A DNA stretch of 64,000 bases from Nitrosomonas sp. Its GTDB lineage: Bacteria > Pseudomonadota > Gammaproteobacteria > Burkholderiales > Nitrosomonadaceae. Positions 9,710 to 17,905 of the stretch are shown in pieces. The position numbers and the translations under genes are program-made. The notes under the pieces are model-generated. The model worked only from the letters and a program-made list of their open reading frames with translations, searched no databases and was not told the DNA's origin. The stretch is from positions 310,001 to 374,000 of the forward strand of contig JAMWZY010000002.1 in NCBI GenBank assembly GCA_024281825.1, given 5' to 3'. How positions within the stretch are numbered: position 1 is the first letter of the stretch; each line of letters begins with the position of its first letter.

Positions 9710-10333
9710 ATGCCTGATCAAAAAACCATCACACTCGCATTTACCGGTGCATCCGGCATACCTTATGGAATCCGCCTGCTAGAACAATTATTGTCACATC
9801 AACAACGCGTTTATTTACTCTACTCACAAGTCGCCCAAATAGTCGCGCGGCAAGAAATGGATCTGACACTACCTTCCAGTCCCAAAGAAGCCGAATCCTA
9901 CTTCAATCAACACTATCAACTGCCTGATGGCCAGTTGCGAGTATACGGTCGTGAAGAATGGTTTGCACCTGTCGCTTCGGGCTCGAATCCTGCAGACGCA
10001 ATGGTCATTTGCCCTTGCACAATGGGCACATTGGCCGCGATTGCTGCCGGGCTGAATCAAAAACTTATCGAACGCGCGGCTGATGTCATGCTTAAAGAAA
10101 ACCGTTCACTAATCTTGGTTCCCAGAGAAATGCCTTTTTCAACTATTCACCTGGAAAATATGCTGAAATTGGCACGCAGTGGCGTAATCATTATGCCCGC
10201 CAATCCGGGGTTTTATCAGCATCCCAAAACTATTGAAGATATGGTTGATTTTGTTGTGGCCCGTATCCTAGATCATTTAAAAATCAACCACTCCCTCATT
10301 CCACGTTGGGGTGAAAAGAATCAGGTGCTGTAG
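9710..10333 (+). CDS. ubiX: flavin prenyltransferase UbiX
   Basis: This 207-residue flavoprotein transfers dimethylallyl phosphate to FMN to make the prenylated FMN cofactor of the decarboxylase UbiD in ubiquinone synthesis. The N-terminal LAFTGASGIPYGIRLLEQL motif, the VICPCTMGTLAAIAAG segment and VPREMPFSTIHLENM are all characteristic. It lies 81 bp after hprK and converges on the 5-FCL gene. No ubiD is nearby. Confidence 0.95.
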   Translation: MPDQKTITLAFTGASGIPYGIRLLEQLLSHQQRVYLLYSQVAQIVARQEMDLTLPSSPKEAESYFNQHYQLPDGQLRVYGREEWFAPVASGSNPADAMVICPCTMGTLAAIAAGLNQKLIERAADVMLKENRSLILVPREMPFSTIHLENMLKLARSGVIIMPANPGFYQHPKTIEDMVDFVVARILDHLKINHSLIPRWGEKNQVL

Positions 10334-10363
10334 TAGATTAACCTATTATCTAGGCTAATCTAC
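10333..10363. terminator. bidirectional terminator between ubiX and 5-FCL gene
   Basis: An 8-bp outer stem (GTAGATTA with TAATCTAC) encloses a 4-bp inner stem (CCTA with TAGG) around a 5-nt loop. It begins at the last base of the ubiX stop codon and ends 24 bp before the convergent gene's stop. There is no strong T run, so efficiency is uncertain. Confidence 0.55.
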
Positions 10364-10387
10364 CGCGGTGCCTTAATCTGCTCTCTA

Positions 10388-10972
10388 TTAATCGGTTTTG
10401 TCATTACAACAAAACGTACCCGCTTCCGTCACAACATAGTGCATGGGAATGTCGTGCGACTGCGGATGGATATTTTCCAATCGTTGCAATTCAAACGCAA
10501 TGCCAATGGTCAAGGGTAACGGACTATAAGTAGCAAGTGTGCAGTCAAAATAGCCACTGCCATAACCCAGGCGATAGCCACGCGCATCAAACCCCACCAT
10601 AGGAATCAACAATGCATTAGGCAACACTTGCCGAGAATCTATGGGTACTGCAATCCCATACGACCCTGTTTTCATTGCCATATCAGGTGTCCATTCACGG
10701 AAACACAACGCTTCATTGCGTCGAACCACTTCTGGAAGTGCCAAGGTAGCCCCTTCATTCAACAGGTATTGTGCTATGGAGCGCGGGTCATACTCACCGC
10801 GAAATGGCCAATAAATTCCCACAATCATCTTTTGCAACTGTGGAAATTCTTGTTTGAGAAAATCACTAATATTCTGACTCCATTGCTGATGCACTTCTGG
10901 TGGAATTGTTTCTCGTGCGGCAATCAGTTGTTTGCGTTTCTCTTTACGCCAGCTCGGCCAATCAGTATCCAT
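10388..10972 (-). CDS. 5-formyltetrahydrofolate cyclo-ligase
   Basis: This 194-residue enzyme uses ATP to turn 5-formyl-THF into 5,10-methenyl-THF. The N-terminal WRKEKRKQLIAARE, the YWPFRGEYDPR segment and the nucleotide-binding GYRLGYGSGYFD motif are those of the 5-FCL/YgfA family. It lies 3 bp after mutY, so it is probably the last gene of a leftward rof-mutY-5-FCL operon. Confidence 0.92.
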   Translation of the reverse strand: MDTDWPSWRKEKRKQLIAARETIPPEVHQQWSQNISDFLKQEFPQLQKMIVGIYWPFRGEYDPRSIAQYLLNEGATLALPEVVRRNEALCFREWTPDMAMKTGSYGIAVPIDSRQVLPNALLIPMVGFDARGYRLGYGSGYFDCTLATYSPLPLTIGIAFELQRLENIHPQSHDIPMHYVVTEAGTFCCNDKTD

Positions 10973-10975
10973 CGT

Positions 10976-12049
10976 TTATATAGAAATATTCAGATTATTC
11001 GATGATGAAAAGGTACGTTGCAACAATTTTCTAACCGGAGTTGGAATGCCGCGTTCCAGAGCTTCAGAAGGATATATCCAAATCGAATCGTCAGACAAAA
11101 CCGGTTTTTCTGATCGAGTAATCAACAGCTTTGGATAAATTCTCAATCTAAAGTGAGTGAACTGATGGTTCAAAAAGGGCAATTCATATAGTGTATCGAC
11201 CCGAATACGCCATTGATCGGAGCAATATGCCGAAGCATCTATTCCAGTGCTAATTTCGGGTGGGCACCATAATCCGCCCCAGATACCGGGAACTGGTCTT
11301 TTTTGCAGAAATAATTTCCGATCTCGCAATAAAAATAAAAAAATGGCTTCCTTTCTCGGCAGTGATTTGCGCGGTTTTGCTGTGGGCAGCTGATCAATAC
11401 GACGTTCGATTGCAGCAATGCAATGACGATTTAACGGACAGATTTCGCATGTCGGCGCACTTCGACTACAAACCGTTGCACCCAAGTCCATTAATGCCTG
11501 CGTATAAGTTCCAATCCGACCGTCTTGGTAATCATAAGGTAAAGCTTCTTCCGCTTTTTCCCAAAGTATTTTTTGTACCTTGGAATCACCCGGAAAACCA
11601 CCAATACCAAAATAACGCGCAAACACACGTTTGACATTGCCATCCAAAATCGCTTCACGTTGTCCAAAGGAAAAAACTGCGATAGCCGCAGCGGTCGAAC
11701 GCCCGATCCCTGGCAATTGTTCCAGAGCACATCGATCAGTAGGAAAGCAACTTTGATGGCTTGATACGATTACACGTGCCGACGCATGCAAATTGCGCGC
11801 ACGCGAGTAATAACCCAGACCGCTCCATAATGCCAAAACAGCTTCTAATGGTGCATCCGCCAAGCTAGCAACGGTAGGAAAAATCTGCATAAAACGCTGA
11901 TAATAAGGGATAACCGTATTGACCTGCGTTTGCTGCAACATGATCTCGGATACCCAGATTGCATACGGATCGCGATTTTTTTGCCAAGGCAAGTCGTGGC
12001 GCCCATACTTGTCATGCCAATCTATCAATAGTGAAGCGATGGCTATCAT
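10976..12049 (-). CDS. mutY: A/G-specific adenine DNA glycosylase MutY
   Basis: This 357-residue glycosylase removes adenine mispaired with 8-oxoguanine. The helix-hairpin-helix LPGIGRSTAAAI and the catalytic Asp in ILDGNVKRV are present. The [4Fe-4S] ligands follow the C-x6-C-x2-C-x5-C pattern (CSRSAPTCEICPLNRHC). A C-terminal Nudix-like domain (about residues 230-345) recognises 8-oxoG. It is 24 bp downstream of rof and 3 bp upstream of the 5-FCL gene. Confidence 0.95.
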   Translation of the reverse strand: MIAIASLLIDWHDKYGRHDLPWQKNRDPYAIWVSEIMLQQTQVNTVIPYYQRFMQIFPTVASLADAPLEAVLALWSGLGYYSRARNLHASARVIVSSHQSCFPTDRCALEQLPGIGRSTAAAIAVFSFGQREAILDGNVKRVFARYFGIGGFPGDSKVQKILWEKAEEALPYDYQDGRIGTYTQALMDLGATVCSRSAPTCEICPLNRHCIAAIERRIDQLPTAKPRKSLPRKEAIFLFLLRDRKLFLQKRPVPGIWGGLWCPPEISTGIDASAYCSDQWRIRVDTLYELPFLNHQFTHFRLRIYPKLLITRSEKPVLSDDSIWIYPSEALERGIPTPVRKLLQRTFSSSNNLNISI

Positions 12050-12073
12050 CAGTTTTTATAATAAAAAAACATC

Positions 12074-12334
12074 TTAATCAAAAATAACTTCCTTAAATCG
12101 GGCATTGGGCGTTAATACCTCCATTTTGACTAACTCAGTCAAATCAATGTACTGCTTATCATCACCATTCTGCTCAATAACCAAGCATTCACGCTTTTCT
12201 GGCGAATTCACAATATCCATCGCCTTACCTTCTACGATTTGCTGATTCTTGAGTGTCAATTTTAAGCGATAGCCATACATACAAGCCACTTCAACGAAAT
12301 CATGCAACTCGCATGAAATTACCTCCGTATTCAT
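12074..12334 (-). CDS. rof: Rof-like Rho-binding antiterminator
   Basis: This 86-residue protein resembles E. coli Rof over its length: an ISCELHDFVEVACMYG start (Rof has INCDDYDNLELAC), a KLTLKNQQIVEGKAMDI strand pair and a CLVIE segment followed by KQYIDLTEL. Rof binds Rho and blocks RNA binding, causing antitermination. It is the first gene of the leftward group ahead of mutY. The similarity is a family-level match; activity on Rho here is inferred. Confidence 0.75.
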   Translation of the reverse strand: MNTEVISCELHDFVEVACMYGYRLKLTLKNQQIVEGKAMDIVNSPEKRECLVIEQNGDDKQYIDLTELVKMEVLTPNARFKEVIFD

Positions 12335-12672
12335 CGTAATATCCTCCCCAACCTGTAAAAATCATACTATACAGGATTCTTTGCGGTGTTCGATCAACGT
12401 TACAATTGCGTTTCCCGGGATAAGCATGGTAGATTTTTTGTTTTGCTATCACGCATTAATAACAAAAATAGCAACCATAGCGTGGCTTTTAGTAGATCAT
12501 TGAAAAATGTTTTCGAGGAAAGCGATGAAAACAAAAAAACAGGCGAGAAATGCAGTTTATGTATCATAAAGAGCATGATGATCCTGTTTCTAACCGCTTG
12601 TTAAGCTCAGCATGACTGCGCTATAGTCAAAGCTGATATTCTGTCATCCACTAAGCACACAAAGGAAACCTC
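12335..12672. other. divergent promoter region between rof and cysK
   Basis: This 338-bp spacer must hold the promoters of the leftward rof group and the rightward cysK operon. A 72-codon open frame (12386-12604) has no recognisable family, no convincing ribosome site and an unlikely composition, so it is not called. No CysB site or riboswitch could be recognised by eye. Confidence 0.5.
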
Positions 12673-13653
12673 ATGGCAAATTGGTTTAAAGATAACGCAT
12701 TTTCGATTGGACGAACTCCATTGGTACGCTTGAACCGTGTTACCGATGGCGCCCCTGCGTTGGTATTAGCGAAAATCGAAGGACGCAACCCGGCTTATTC
12801 GGTTAAATGCCGAATTGGCGCAGCAATGATTGATGATGCTGAGCATAAAGGGCTGCTCGGCAAAGGTAAGGAAATTGTTGAACCAACCAGCGGCAATACC
12901 GGTATTGCATTGGCTTTTGTTGCAGCGGCACGGGGCATTCCGCTGACTTTGACAATGCCAGAAACCATGAGCTTAGAGCGGCGTAAATTGCTCGTAGCGC
13001 TGGGTGCAAAACTGGCTTTGACTGAAGGAGCAAAAGGCATGAATGGTGCAATCGCCAAAGCGCAGGAAATTGTTAATTCCGATCCGGGTCGTTATGTTTT
13101 GCTGCAGCAATTCAAAAATCCTGCCAACCCGGCGATTCACGAAAAAACGACCGGTCCGGAAATTTGGGAAGATACTGACGGTGCAGTTGATATTTTTGTC
13201 GCAGGTGTCGGAACTGGCGGCACGATAACCGGTGTTTCGCGGTATATCAAAAAAACCCGCGGCAAAAACATTGTTTCGGTAGCCGTCGAACCATCGGCTA
13301 GCCCGGTAATTACACAAAAACGCGCCGGTGAAACACTGACACCAAACCCACATAAAATCCAAGGGATTGGTGCTGGCTTTGTACCGGATAATTTGGATTT
13401 ATCATTGATCGATACCGTCGAACAAGTCACGAATGAAGAAGCCATTCAATACGCACGCCGTCTGGCCAAAGAAGAAGGCATACTGGCTGGCATCTCCTGC
13501 GGTGCCGCCGTAGTGGCCGCCGTACGCCAAGCCAAACATCCTGAAAACGCAGGTAAAACCATCGTGGTCATCCTGCCGGATTCTGCAGAACGCTATTTAA
13601 GTAGTATTCTGTTTGAAGGCATGTTTGACGAACAAGGCATGGCGTCACTGTGA
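12673..13653 (+). CDS. cysK: cysteine synthase A (O-acetylserine sulfhydrylase)
   Basis: This 326-residue PLP enzyme makes cysteine from O-acetylserine and sulfide. PLP-binding Lys45 lies in [11 protein letters not shown], the substrate loop is [11 protein letters not shown] and the phosphate cradle is [12 protein letters not shown]. It tracks E. coli CysK closely over the whole length, so CysK rather than CysM is preferred. A strong AAAGGAAA ribosome site precedes the ATG. It overlaps cysE by 4 bp, giving a two-enzyme cysteine operon. Confidence 0.95.
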   Translation: MANWFKDNAFSIGRTPLVRLNRVTDGAPALVLAKIEGRNPAYSVKCRIGAAMIDDAEHKGLLGKGKEIVEPTSGNTGIALAFVAAARGIPLTLTMPETMSLERRKLLVALGAKLALTEGAKGMNGAIAKAQEIVNSDPGRYVLLQQFKNPANPAIHEKTTGPEIWEDTDGAVDIFVAGVGTGGTITGVSRYIKKTRGKNIVSVAVEPSASPVITQKRAGETLTPNPHKIQGIGAGFVPDNLDLSLIDTVEQVTNEEAIQYARRLAKEEGILAGISCGAAVVAAVRQAKHPENAGKTIVVILPDSAERYLSSILFEGMFDEQGMASL

Positions 13654-14600
13654 GTACTACCAAAAGAACGCGTGACATTCTGGTGCGCAATACCCATCTG
13701 AATGTAGATGAAATCGTTGCCGAGTTACGCAGCATTCGCGTAACGGATTTAGAACGCCGCAATCGCCATACTGCACCGCCGCGGTTGCCATCACGCCGGA
13801 TTCTTGCCAGCGTCACTGAAGGCTTATGTGCTGCGTTGTTCCCTAACCGGTTAGGATCTTCCGAATTAGCTGATGAAGGAATCGATCATTATGTTGGGCA
13901 TACCTTGAACCGAACGCTACGTGAATTGATGGTACAAATCCAACACGAACTTCACTATAACTCCAGTTTGGAAATCCTTAGCAACGAAGATCGCGAGCAA
14001 TCAGCGATCATCACGCAAGCATTCGCCAAACAACTTCCGCAAGTGCGCCGATTGGTAGAAAGCGATATCAAAGCAGCATATGAGGGCGATCCCGCCGCAC
14101 GTAACATTGACGAGGTCTTAGTATGTTATCCGGGTATTATGGCAACCATGTACTACCGTCTCGGACATGTGCTCTATCAGCTTGGTGTTCCACTGATCGC
14201 TCGTATGATTTCAGAAATTGCGCACTCAGAAACCGGTATTGAGATCCACCCAGGCGCACAAATCAGCGGCAGTTTTTTTATCGATCACGGTACTGGCGTC
14301 GTCATTGGGGAAACCGCTATCATCGGTAACAACGTGCGGCTCTATCAAGCCGTTACACTCGGCGCAAAACGCTTTCCAGTCGATGAAAATGGCGCTCTGG
14401 TCAAAGGCAACTTACGTCACCCGATTGTGGAGGACGATGTGGTAATTTATGCCGGCGCAACGATTCTAGGAAGAATCACCATAGGACGTGGATCCACCAT
14501 TGGCGGCAATGTGTGGCTAACCCGCTCAGTCCCAGCCGGAAGTAATGTTTCACAGGCACAAATGCGAAATGAAGTATTTGAAAATGGAGGTGGAATCTAA
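13650..14600 (+). CDS. cysE: serine O-acetyltransferase, EpsC/SAT type
   Basis: This 316-residue enzyme acetylates serine with acetyl-CoA to supply CysK. An N-terminal helical domain is followed by a left-handed beta-helix of hexapeptide repeats (about residues 190-300) with catalytic His in [13 protein letters not shown]. It starts at GTG in a GTGA overlap with the cysK stop, showing translational coupling. It belongs to the longer EpsC/SrpH-like group rather than the 273-residue enteric CysE. Confidence 0.92.
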   Translation: MSTTKRTRDILVRNTHLNVDEIVAELRSIRVTDLERRNRHTAPPRLPSRRILASVTEGLCAALFPNRLGSSELADEGIDHYVGHTLNRTLRELMVQIQHELHYNSSLEILSNEDREQSAIITQAFAKQLPQVRRLVESDIKAAYEGDPAARNIDEVLVCYPGIMATMYYRLGHVLYQLGVPLIARMISEIAHSETGIEIHPGAQISGSFFIDHGTGVVIGETAIIGNNVRLYQAVTLGAKRFPVDENGALVKGNLRHPIVEDDVVIYAGATILGRITIGRGSTIGGNVWLTRSVPAGSNVSQAQMRNEVFENGGGI

Positions 14601-15020
14601 ATGACAACAGAAAAAATCATGCTAACTTTGGCGGACGCCAAAAAAATTGCTCAAGCTGCAGAACAAGAAGCACTGGCGAATCAATGGCCGGTTGTCATTA
14701 CCATCTTGGACGATGGCGGGCACTTGCTCTATTTGCAGCGCTTAGACAACACCCAGTTTGGCAGCATACAAGTCGCGATCGAAAAAGCACGAGCAGCGAT
14801 TGCCTTTCGCCGCCCTACTAAAATTTTGGAAGAGAATATTAACCAAGGCCACCTGCGCTATTTGAATTTACCAGGAGCCCTACCGATTGAAGGCGGACTT
14901 CCGATCGTTATCAACGACCAATTTGTCGGCGCAATTGGTGTCAGCGGTGTACGATCTAATCAAGATGCACAAATCGCCCAAGCGGGAATTACTGTATTTA
15001 TATCCCAGATTAAATGTTGA
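14601..15020 (+). CDS. GlcG/HbpS family protein
   Basis: This 139-residue protein of the GlcG/HbpS (DUF336) family has the typical LTLADAKKIAQAAEQEA start, DDGGHLLYLQRLD, and the C-terminal IGVSGV turn. Members bind haem or cobalamin or assist nearby enzymes; the role is often unknown. Its ATG follows the cysE stop directly, so it is probably the third gene of the cysteine operon. No signal peptide is seen. Confidence 0.85.
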   Translation: MTTEKIMLTLADAKKIAQAAEQEALANQWPVVITILDDGGHLLYLQRLDNTQFGSIQVAIEKARAAIAFRRPTKILEENINQGHLRYLNLPGALPIEGGLPIVINDQFVGAIGVSGVRSNQDAQIAQAGITVFISQIKC

Positions 15021-15404
15021 GAATAACCGATCAGATAAGCACTCAGTATTTATTACCAACGTAATTCACACGAAATAACTATCAAATCTATTCGCTGCCT
15101 AAATCAATGAGGTTCGGCTTCTTAAACATACCTCCGAGATGAATTAAAAATTTAATACGGCACTGACTCTTTTATTAAGAGTTGACATTTATGAACGTTG
15201 CTGTGAGACTATAAATGCTAGCGTCCTCAGGTATAGCTAGGACTCTGGTGTGAAAAATTCAAATATTATTTAATTACTTATCGCGGGATCGATTCTGACC
15301 ATAGCGTTTGTCTTCTCAAGTTAGAAGAAGCTCTCAGGTTAATAAATCCTCTGTATTCAAACCGCGTAACGAGTAATTACTCGTCAAAATAAAGGAAGCA
15401 GAAA
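15021..15404. other. non-coding spacer with small hairpins
   Basis: No supported gene lies in this 384-bp stretch. It has a GTCCT/AGGAC hairpin near 15224-15243 and a CTTCT/AGAAG hairpin near 15312-15330. It presumably holds the promoter of the small secreted protein at 15405. An AAAGGAAG ribosome site immediately precedes that gene. Confidence 0.4.
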
Positions 15405-15665
15405 ATGAGATTATATTCATTAATCATTCTAGCAATATCACTTTCAATCATTGATGTATCTGCAAGCGAAACAATATCAGAGAAAGCTGAAGCAACTGCT
15501 AAAGATATCAAAAGAGACGCCAACGAAGCGGTAAATCGGGTCAAAGAAGCTGCTTGCACAGGAAGTGATGCAGAATGTGCAAAACAAAAAATTGAGCACC
15601 GATTAGAAGAAACAAAAGATGCAGTTAAAGATAAATCTTCAGAAGCAATCAATAAAATTGATTAA
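15405..15665 (+). CDS. small secreted helical protein of unknown function
   Basis: This 86-residue product has a signal peptide (about residues 1-20, cut near VSA-SET). The mature chain is strongly charged, rich in Lys, Glu and Ala, probably one long helix or coiled coil. Two cysteines (in AACTGSDAECAK) could form a disulfide bond in the periplasm. A good AAAGGAAG ribosome site and a strong terminator just downstream support a real, separately transcribed gene. The composition recalls small stress-induced periplasmic proteins, but no family is recognised. Confidence 0.7.
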   Translation: MRLYSLIILAISLSIIDVSASETISEKAEATAKDIKRDANEAVNRVKEAACTGSDAECAKQKIEHRLEETKDAVKDKSSEAINKID

Positions 15666-15695
15666 TTTGAAATAAATTTGTTTTACGTACCCTAT

Positions 15696-15728
15696 GCGAT
15701 TCCCTGTGGCAAAACCACAGGAAATCGC
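15696..15728. terminator. strong hairpin between convergent genes
   Basis: Arms of 14 nt pair with one mismatch (core CCTGTGG with CCACAGG) around a CAAAA loop. It lies between the ends of the small secreted protein gene (+) and the DUF2165 gene (-), so it probably ends both transcripts. A long T run is lacking. Confidence 0.65.
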
Positions 15729-15737
15729 AGGTTAACT

Positions 15738-16235
15738 TTATGAGGTCAATTTATCATCATCATTTTGCACCAAATAAATCAACACGACGTTAAGAATCAC
15801 TACAAGACGGAAAGCTGCATCCTGCCCATTTGCCGTTTGTGATTGCCACATCAAAAACCACTCACCGCCAATCGTCATAAATCCGCCAAACCAGAGCAAT
15901 ATTCCTAGTGTCAAACCAATAATTGCCGCGCCTTTGGATTGATTGAAAGCACGCGCATCATGGCGTTGTTTATACAGCCAGAAACCACCGATCCAACAGT
16001 ACACCGCGATCACAAATTCGATGGCGATAATAGCTACGTAAACCGCATGGTGCATAAACGATGCATCTATCGCACGCCAATGTCCCTGGCTATCCGGGAA
16101 AATCGTATCCATCATTAACACCTGCCGAATCAATGTGAAATTTGAACCGTAATCCGTCACATTGTTAAAAACAACAAGCGAAGCGAATAAAGCGACAGCC
16201 CAGATCAGCATGACTTTTGACAATCTTGTTAGCAT
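15738..16235 (-). CDS. DUF2165 small integral membrane protein
   Basis: This 165-residue protein has four predicted membrane helices (about residues 5-25, 62-84, 102-122 and 140-158) with a Trp-rich WFGGFMTIGGEWFLMWQS segment before the last helix, which is the DUF2165 signature. Function is unknown. It lies downstream of the Tim44-like gene on the same strand, separated by a terminator-like hairpin. Confidence 0.8.
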   Translation of the reverse strand: MLTRLSKVMLIWAVALFASLVVFNNVTDYGSNFTLIRQVLMMDTIFPDSQGHWRAIDASFMHHAVYVAIIAIEFVIAVYCWIGGFWLYKQRHDARAFNQSKGAAIIGLTLGILLWFGGFMTIGGEWFLMWQSQTANGQDAAFRLVVILNVVLIYLVQNDDDKLTS

Positions 16236-16273
16236 GTCATCTGAACCAAGATATTGTTAAGGCCGAAAACTGA

Positions 16274-16323
16274 AAATCCGGAAACCACTTCCTTAAAAAA
16301 CAGGAATTGCAACTTCCGGATTT
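16274..16323 (-). terminator. probable terminator of the Tim44-like gene
   Basis: Perfect 10-bp arms (AAATCCGGAA and TTCCGGATTT) enclose a smaller TTCC/GGAA stem. On the minus strand the hairpin follows the Tim44-like gene by 46 bp and is followed by a T-rich tract, as expected for intrinsic termination. Confidence 0.55.
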
Positions 16324-16368
16324 GGGAATGAAAGTCAAAAAAACAATCGACCTTCAGCAAAGATTATA

Positions 16369-17250
16369 TTAAGAGATTTGCTGAATACCTGCAAGCAACC
16401 ATGTAGCATTCGGATCTTTGAGATCTTTTTGTACGTGCCAGATTTCATCAAAAGGTTCAGCCTCACCATCAGGCAAATCTCTCAACTGACCTGTAAAACG
16501 CACACTCGCAATGGCTGTGTCACTCGTGGTTTCAACTTCGAGTAAATTGGCATCAATAAACATGACTTCTGTTTGTTGCTGCACACCATTTCTCTCATTA
16601 ATTTGGGCAGTGATCTCAGCGACCATTTCCGGTGTCGCGTAATCGCGAATCTCATCGACATCGCCACGATCATTAGCGGCTTGTAGATTAATGAAAGAAT
16701 TTTTTGCATTGCGTAAGAATGGCTCTACCTTAAACCCTGCAGGAATATTGGGTTGCTGAGTCGCAGCAGCATTATCCATCGATGGAGCGGCGTTTCCGGC
16801 GGCGCCAAAAGGTGGCGTATTGAATTGACCACCTTGCGTATTCGTATTCATTCCAGAATACTGCATACGCGCTGCCTGCTCTGCCATCTTCGGTTTACGC
16901 AACATACGGATCACAAAAAATACTGCGCCGATCAACAAAGCCAAAACCAGCATGTCCATCATATTGATATCTTCGAAGGCCCCCCCCATAAACAATGCAG
17001 CCAAAAGTCCACCCGCAGCTAAGCCGGCCAGTGCGCCGCCCCATTTACTTCCAGTCGAAGGTGTCGCTCCAGGTGCCGCAGGAGATTGTTTAGGGCTATT
17101 CGGCGCCGCTTGTTGGTTGACCGATTGCCGTTGCGAACCAATACTTTTACCGCCACCCATACGTTTGGCTGCCTCTGCTTCGACAGCATCAAACGCGAAT
17201 AGTCCAAAGCTGAAGATAGCCAATGTCAGGTAAGTGAGAATCTTCTTCAT
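16369..17250 (-). CDS. Tim44-like domain membrane protein
   Basis: This 293-residue protein has a signal or anchor segment (residues 1-27), a Gln/Pro/Gly-rich linker (about 35-70), two hydrophobic segments (about 72-92 and 98-114) and a C-terminal Tim44/MRP-L45 domain (about 160-290) with KVEPFLRNAKNSFINLQAAND and DEIWHVQKDL. Bacterial members are inner-membrane proteins of unclear role. A single-gene unit is likely. Confidence 0.88.
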   Translation of the reverse strand: MKKILTYLTLAIFSFGLFAFDAVEAEAAKRMGGGKSIGSQRQSVNQQAAPNSPKQSPAAPGATPSTGSKWGGALAGLAAGGLLAALFMGGAFEDINMMDMLVLALLIGAVFFVIRMLRKPKMAEQAARMQYSGMNTNTQGGQFNTPPFGAAGNAAPSMDNAAATQQPNIPAGFKVEPFLRNAKNSFINLQAANDRGDVDEIRDYATPEMVAEITAQINERNGVQQQTEVMFIDANLLEVETTSDTAIASVRFTGQLRDLPDGEAEPFDEIWHVQKDLKDPNATWLLAGIQQIS

Positions 17251-17338
17251 AGTTGTCTCCTAAACAAGGTTATCGAAGTTGAGTATATTATCGTGTTTAT
17301 TAACACCGCTACAATGTTTTTATTCCTCCCGCTCTTTG

Positions 17339-17881
17339 CTAACGCAATAAAACTAACCGTGCGATTGCGCCATGATCCATCCATACGATGGCATTCTGGC
17401 CAAATTGCCGACCAATATTTTGCTCTGCATGGAGCCCGAGACCTAAAACAAAAAAACTTTTTTCCGGTGGCCATATTTGAGTAGGATCAACATTCAAACT
17501 TTCAAGGAAGCGATAGTGATTTCTAACCAGAAAACTCCTTAGCAATTCATTTGCAAGGCGGTTTTCATTCTCATTGTTCAATTGGCTGCAAGGATTATAA
17601 GCTGTCACGATAGCCGCACAGGACACCTCGGATTGAGTTAGTAACGATTTAACTTGCTCCGAATAGCGGTCGATACAAACCATTACTTTCTCACACCCTA
17701 TAGAAACCCAGTACTGGGTTTGACTATAGCTGACGATCAGCTTTTTATCGATAACTGAATTTGAAGTATCAATCGCCATGTTGCTAATTCCAGTATGGAG
17801 CTTCACAGTATTATAGAAGTTAACAAATCTGACAAAACTGAGTTCACGATCTTTTCGTAAGGTAGAAAAATGTTCGTTCAT
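17339..17881 (-). CDS. DUF3293 domain protein
   Basis: This is a 180-residue cytosolic protein. The conserved DUF3293 part starts at about residue 85 (IVTAYNPCSQLNNENEN) and ends with GRQFGQNAIVWMDHG. Function is unknown. The first 60 residues look poorly conserved; a later start such as Met35 (position 17779) is possible. It lies 25 bp downstream of the frameshifted P-type ATPase on the same strand. Confidence 0.75.
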   Translation of the reverse strand: MNEHFSTLRKDRELSFVRFVNFYNTVKLHTGISNMAIDTSNSVIDKKLIVSYSQTQYWVSIGCEKVMVCIDRYSEQVKSLLTQSEVSCAAIVTAYNPCSQLNNENENRLANELLRSFLVRNHYRFLESLNVDPTQIWPPEKSFFVLGLGLHAEQNIGRQFGQNAIVWMDHGAIARLVLLR

Positions 17882-17905
17882 GCCATATCGCCAGCATAGC
17901 TTTAA

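Noticed and set aside
12386..12604. 72-codon frame between rof and cysK
   Set aside because: No family, no clear ribosome site, and it fills an expected divergent promoter region.
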